From Actinomycetota bacterium (lineage in GTDB: Bacteria; Actinomycetota; Thermoleophilia; Gaiellales; Gaiellaceae), in contig JACDGR010000134.1 of assembly GCA_013821525.1 (NCBI GenBank), forward strand, positions 1-8,317: a DNA stretch of 8,317 nucleotides, read 5' to 3'. Below, one piece after another: positions 5,527 through 8,317 of this stretch. A program made the position numbers and the translations under genes. Within the stretch, counting starts at the first letter, position 1; every line of letters begins with the position of its first letter. Below the pieces are notes generated by a model that had not been told where the DNA came from, did not search any database, and was given only the letters and a program-made list of their open reading frames with translations.

Positions 5527-6197
5527 GTGCGCACCTATGGCTGTGGAGACTTTCGGTGCCGGATGTGCGAGGGCGAGTTTCCGGCGGTCGCGGGTAGCGT
5601 CTGCCTCCGCTACTTCGGGCGGCTCGAAACGGTCTACTGACTGGGATGAGGGTGCGCACCGCCCGGCCCGGGTCGAGGCGGGGCTGCGATCAATCTGGCG
5701 ATATGAGGCTGCCTGCGGCCCCGCCGCCAGTCGCTGGCGGAGGAGCTGGGTGGACGCCCCTGGCGCGCGCGCCGCGCCTGGCGAGCGCACCTGGCATCGG
5801 GGAGCTCTATCTGAAGCTCGATCTCGCCAATGCGACGCATTCATTCAAGGATCGCGTCGTTGCCGTTGCGGCCGCGAAGGCCCCGGAGTTCGGGGCCGAC
5901 ACCCTTGCTTGCGCTTCTACGGGCAATCTCGGCAACGCGGTCGCCGCTCGCGCCGCGGGCCTGGGAATGCGTGACGTTCAGGGCGGAGACGACTACCGAG
6001 CGCTGTGCAAGCTCTCCGCCGTCGCGTGCTTTCGAATCCACTTGCATCAACATTCGGGTGCATCCTTTCGATCAGATTGGTTGCTCCGATCGTGCGCCCC
6101 GCATGACGCGGGCGCCGTGATGCGAGCAGGTGTTTCAGGGTGCGGCCAGCACCACCCCCGTGGGAAACGAGCGTCAGGGGTCGGCAAGCGGCTCTGA
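5527..6197 (+). pseudogene. thrC: Decayed threonine synthase gene (thrC remnant)
   Basis: The product would be a PLP enzyme converting O-phosphohomoserine to threonine. Pieces appear in the correct order but in different frames. Frame 1 (5527-5637): zinc-ribbon relic FRCRMCEGEFPAVAGSVC, then FGRLETVY before a TGA; the second CxxC has lost one cysteine. Frame 2 (5639-5710): DWDE, then VEAGLRSIWRYEA. Frame 3 (from about 5709): LPAAPPPVAGGGAGWTPL, ELYLKLDLANATHSFKDR with the PLP lysine, then CASTGNLGNAVAARAAGLGM ending near 5970. The junctions fit single-base insertions; removing T5638 restores TAC-GAC-TGG. After GLGM about 30 codons seem missing before a GGDDYRALCKLSA stretch (5980-6018). Further pieces are doubtful: CINIRVHPF in frame 1 near 6045, LVAPI in frame 2 near 6077, VFQGAASTTPV near 6130. 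An active enzyme cannot be made. Neighbouring genes are intact, which argues against generally poor sequence. The 3' limit is uncertain. Confidence 0.85.
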
Positions 6198-6224
6198 CGA
6201 CGTCCGCTGTCTAGGATCGCGCTG

Positions 6225-7025
6225 GTGTCGACCTTTGCGTCCGAGCTGCGCGATTGCCTCTCCGAGATCTTCGGCGAGCGGTTGCCTAGCGCACCCGTCG
6301 ATGGCGTGGATCCTCAGCGGTTCTTCCAGCAGTGGCTAGCCGGACGGAACCTCGGGCTCGTCCCGATCGACAGCGCAGGTTCGTTCGCCTGGGCCGGACT
6401 GTGGGTTGCGCTCATACGGGGCGCGAATCGCCTCCACGCCGTCGTCATGTTCGGATCACCGTCAGGTGTCTGGCTCGATCCGGGCGGCGCGCACCGCGAG
6501 AACGCGGAGATCGAAGCCGGTCTGATGCTGGCTCCACTTGATCTGCACCTTTCGACACGCACGCCCTATGGCGCGACGAGCGACGTTGGAGTTGTGGTCG
6601 GGATCCTCATCGCTCCGGAAGCGGAGGCTCAGCTCCGACGGGTCGATTCGGTCGACGCGTTGCCTGGTCACGGGCTGGACGGCGATCGCTATGCGAGAGG
6701 AACGGGCACGTTCAGCGCGCCGGGGCGCGGCTACGAACTCACTCTCGTCGAGGCGGATGCTCTGGACGAAGTCGACCTTTCGTGGGAAGACGCGCGCCGC
6801 AACATCGTCACCTCCGGCATCTCACTGAACGCCCTTGTCGACCAGACGTTCCACGTCGGGACGGTCACGTGCCTTGGCGCAAGACTCGCCGAACCCTGTT
6901 CCCACCTCGAGCGGCTCGCGCGGCCAGGACTGCTGAGACCACTCGTCCACCGGGGTGGACTTCGCGCGGACATCCTCACCGCGGGCGCGATCACGATCGG
7001 CGACCGCGTCACCGTCGTTGACTGA
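6225..7025 (+). CDS. MOSC-domain protein with an additional N-terminal domain
   Basis: Encodes 266 residues from GTG 6225, with AGGA (6213-6216) 8 bases upstream. Residues from about 120 on form a MOSC domain (the C-terminal module of molybdenum cofactor sulfurases, also in YiiM/YuaD-type proteins). Visible motifs are ALPGHGLDGDRYARGTGTF (145-163), a YELTLVEADAL strand, RRNIVTSGISLNALV (191-205), the cysteine motif LAEPCSHLERL (221-231; C225 is the conserved MOSC cysteine) and LVHRGGLRADILTAGAITIGD (240-260). The first 115 residues are not a domain I recognise. They contain FFQQWLAGRNLGLVPID and a strand-rich HAVVMFGSPSGVWLDPGG, with no membrane segment or signal peptide, so the protein is cytoplasmic. 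MOSC proteins handle sulfur or molybdenum cofactor chemistry, or detoxify N-hydroxylated substrates; which applies here cannot be said. It starts just after the thrC remnant and is convergent with the receiver remnant, 13 bases apart. Confidence 0.85.
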   Translation: MSTFASELRDCLSEIFGERLPSAPVDGVDPQRFFQQWLAGRNLGLVPIDSAGSFAWAGLWVALIRGANRLHAVVMFGSPSGVWLDPGGAHRENAEIEAGLMLAPLDLHLSTRTPYGATSDVGVVVGILIAPEAEAQLRRVDSVDALPGHGLDGDRYARGTGTFSAPGRGYELTLVEADALDEVDLSWEDARRNIVTSGISLNALVDQTFHVGTVTCLGARLAEPCSHLERLARPGLLRPLVHRGGLRADILTAGAITIGDRVTVVD

Positions 7026-7038
7026 CGCGGCTCAGTGG

Positions 7039-7407
7039 CTATCCCTCGCGGCCCATGCGGGAGATCCCGGCGAAGGTCAAGTCGACGCCGAACTCGAAGC
7101 CGCATGCCCAGGGGTGTCGGCGGAGCGCTCCGGTGGCGTGCCGCTCGGCGAGTACGTGCGAGAGCGTCGCGACGAGTTTCCCGTCGCTGAACGGCTTCAG
7201 CACGTGGTCGACGGCGCCGGCCCGCGCCGCGCGGTCGAGGCTCACGCTGTCGCTGCGTCCCGTTAGCGCCGCGACCGCAACGTCCTGGTGCGCGAGGATC
7301 TGCTCCGTCGCGGCGAAGCCGTCGAGGTGCGGCAGGCCGAGGTTCATCAGAATCACGTCGGGCCGGTGCTCGCGAGCTTGCGTCGCGGCCTCGTGTCGGC
7401 GCGCTGC
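7039..7407 (-). pseudogene. Truncated receiver domain with Asn at the phosphorylation site
   Basis: The reading frame, stop at 7039, gives about 122 residues from just after the TGA at 7408-7410. EAATQAREHRPDVILMNLGLPHLDG is the middle of a response-regulator receiver (alpha2-beta3), followed by VAVAALTGRSDSVSLDRAARAGAVDHVLKPF with the conserved Thr and Lys. The first half of the domain (beta1 with its acidic pair, alpha1, beta2) is absent. The phospho-acceptor position is Asn in ILMNLGLP instead of Asp. The only start option is GTG 7356, inside the domain, with no ribosome site seen. It therefore looks like a degraded gene rather than a working regulator. The tail LRRHPWACGFEFGVDLTF and following residues match nothing I know and may come from another sequence. 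An expressed pseudo-receiver cannot be excluded. It shares its frame with the upstream gene, separated by that single stop. Confidence 0.65.
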
Positions 7408-8317
7408 TCACGCCGCCGCTGCTGCCGCGTCGTAGGCGAGCCTGCCGCGAAGCGCGTAGCGCCCGCGCGAGAGCGTGTCGAGGACGGGGCTCCGCGTCAA
7501 GTAGACGCCGATGCTGTGCCGGTTGAGCCCCAGACGCTCGCCGATCGCGATCGCCTCGCTGTACTGCAACACGGGGCCTGCCTCCTGGAACATCTCCACG
7601 AGTCCGAGCTCGACGGGAGAGAGCACGCTCGCACGGTCAAGGCGCTCACGCGTCCGCACGGTGCCGCGGTTGCCGTCGACGGCCAGCCAACCGAACGACT
7701 CGCAGAGCCGGCGTAGGATTGCCGGCGGCAAGACAACGGGACGAAACGACCGCTGGAGCCCGTCATTCGCATCGTCGAGCGACAGCGACGGCGTGATCGA
7801 GAGCATCTTCCGCAGGATCGTCGTCAGGCGACGATGCGTGCGTGGCAGCTGCAGCCAGTTGTGTGGCTCGTCGAGCCAGGTGATCTCTTTGCGCAGTGAG
7901 AGCAACCGCCGTACGTGGTCGGGGCTCGCTCGAACCTCGCGCGCGACCTCGCCGACACTCGTCGCGCCGTTGGGCGCGGCGAGCCTCCGAGCGACGTTGG
8001 TCAGCTCGCCCTCAGGGAACGGGTTCTCGCGCGTCACGACGACGCCCTCCTTGATGACCGCATGGGTTTCGGCGCCCGTGAGCTCGGCGGCGGTGAGCAC
8101 TCCCGCCGGATCGAAGGAAGCGGCCGTCACGCCCGAGCGCCGCAGCTGGTCTGCGATGTGTGTGCGGCTGTCCGGCGCCCACGCCTCGACGACGCGGAGC
8201 GCCGCGGCGACCTGCGGTGCGTACGGCGACGACTCGCGCAGCCTGCGGCGGAGTTCTGCCTCCAGCTGGCGCACGCGCTCGTGCGAGTACCCCTCGGTTG
8301 CCGCAGCGGCCCCGAGC
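7408..8317 (-). CDS. Sigma-70 region-4-like protein with tandem winged helices (5' end off window)
   Basis: The frame is open from the right edge (first full codon 8314-8316) to the TGA at 7408, giving 302 visible residues; the true start lies outside. Near the visible N-terminus GYSHERVRQLEAELRRRLR (visible residues 9-27) matches the recognition-helix end of sigma-70 region 4.2 (consensus TRERVRQIE..ALRKLR). GTG 8274 lies inside this helix, so it is not the real start. Three winged-helix-like modules seem to follow: about 107-158 (TSVGEVAREVRASPDHVRRL, then ITWLDEPHNWLQLP), about 164-221 (TILRKMLSI to FGWLAVDGNRGTVR) and about 232-291 (LVEMFQEAGPVLQYSEAIAI, GLNRHSIGVYLTRSP, SRGRYALRG). The last resembles the end of HARE-HTH-type modules. 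The C-terminus is a short Ala run. Actinobacterial genomes carry sigma-factor-like HTH proteins of unknown role; this looks like one. Function as a DNA-binding regulator is inferred. Confidence 0.75.
   Translation of the reverse strand, partial: LGAAAATEGYSHERVRQLEAELRRRLRESSPYAPQVAAALRVVEAWAPDSRTHIADQLRRSGVTAASFDPAGVLTAAELTGAETHAVIKEGVVVTRENPFPEGELTNVARRLAAPNGATSVGEVAREVRASPDHVRRLLSLRKEITWLDEPHNWLQLPRTHRRLTTILRKMLSITPSLSLDDANDGLQRSFRPVVLPPAILRRLCESFGWLAVDGNRGTVRTRERLDRASVLSPVELGLVEMFQEAGPVLQYSEAIAIGERLGLNRHSIGVYLTRSPVLDTLSRGRYALRGRLAYDAAAAAA

Noticed and set aside
5362..5844. N-terminal extension of the peroxiredoxin to 5844
   Set aside because: It runs antisense through the thrC remnant, while ATG 5361 has AGGAGG at 5 bases and gives the normal Prx6 length.
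6731..7411. Long minus-strand frame of 226 codons across the MOSC gene and receiver remnant
   Set aside because: Arg/Pro-rich composition typical of an off-frame reading in high-GC DNA, and it overlaps a well-supported gene on the opposite strand.

Overview
The window is high-GC DNA with GTG starts, strong AGGAGG ribosome sites and actinobacterial protein families. It most resembles a chromosome segment of a free-living actinomycete, perhaps of the Thermoleophilia/Solirubrobacter type; that placement is a general impression and no rRNA marker is present. No insertion sequence, CRISPR array, tRNA or phage gene was seen. Gene order reads as chromosomal with local decay.

Left part (1-4510): a divergent pair and its neighbours. 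A secreted seven-bladed beta-propeller protein (minus strand, 39-1178) faces a two-component system (plus strand): an OmpR/PhoB-class response regulator (1492-2178) and a histidine kinase (2175-3245) coupled by an ATGA overlap. A secreted protein of unknown function with an internally duplicated domain follows (3479-4510). The propeller gene has two GTTCAT units at 11-base period upstream; the unknown gene has three weaker GT(T/A)-type units at the same period. That is the spacing OmpR-class regulators use. A 10-bp GC-rich hairpin followed by a T-rich run lies just before the unknown gene and could be an operon terminator or an attenuator. A working model is one envelope-facing regulatory module: a kinase with almost no external sensor domain, its regulator, and two exported proteins as possible targets.

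Middle (4511-6224): strong hairpins separate the secreted protein gene from a convergent 1-Cys peroxiredoxin of the Prx6 class (4702-5361, minus). Divergent from it is a wrecked threonine synthase gene (5527 to about 6197, plus). Its zinc ribbon, N-terminal arm and PLP-lysine region are still readable, but in three successive reading frames, and a block after the PLP region is missing.

Right part (6225-8317): a MOSC-domain protein with an extra N-terminal domain (6225-7025, plus) converges on a minus-strand pair. The first of the pair is a gene running off the right edge, which encodes a sigma-region-4-like helix-turn-helix followed by apparently three winged-helix modules. After its stop codon, in the same frame, lies a truncated response-regulator receiver whose phospho-acceptor aspartate is asparagine. 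The strongest leads are the 11-base repeat sites around the two-component system, the duplicated secreted protein with its hairpin leader, the sigma-like multi-winged-helix protein, the MOSC fusion, and the decayed thrC and receiver genes.
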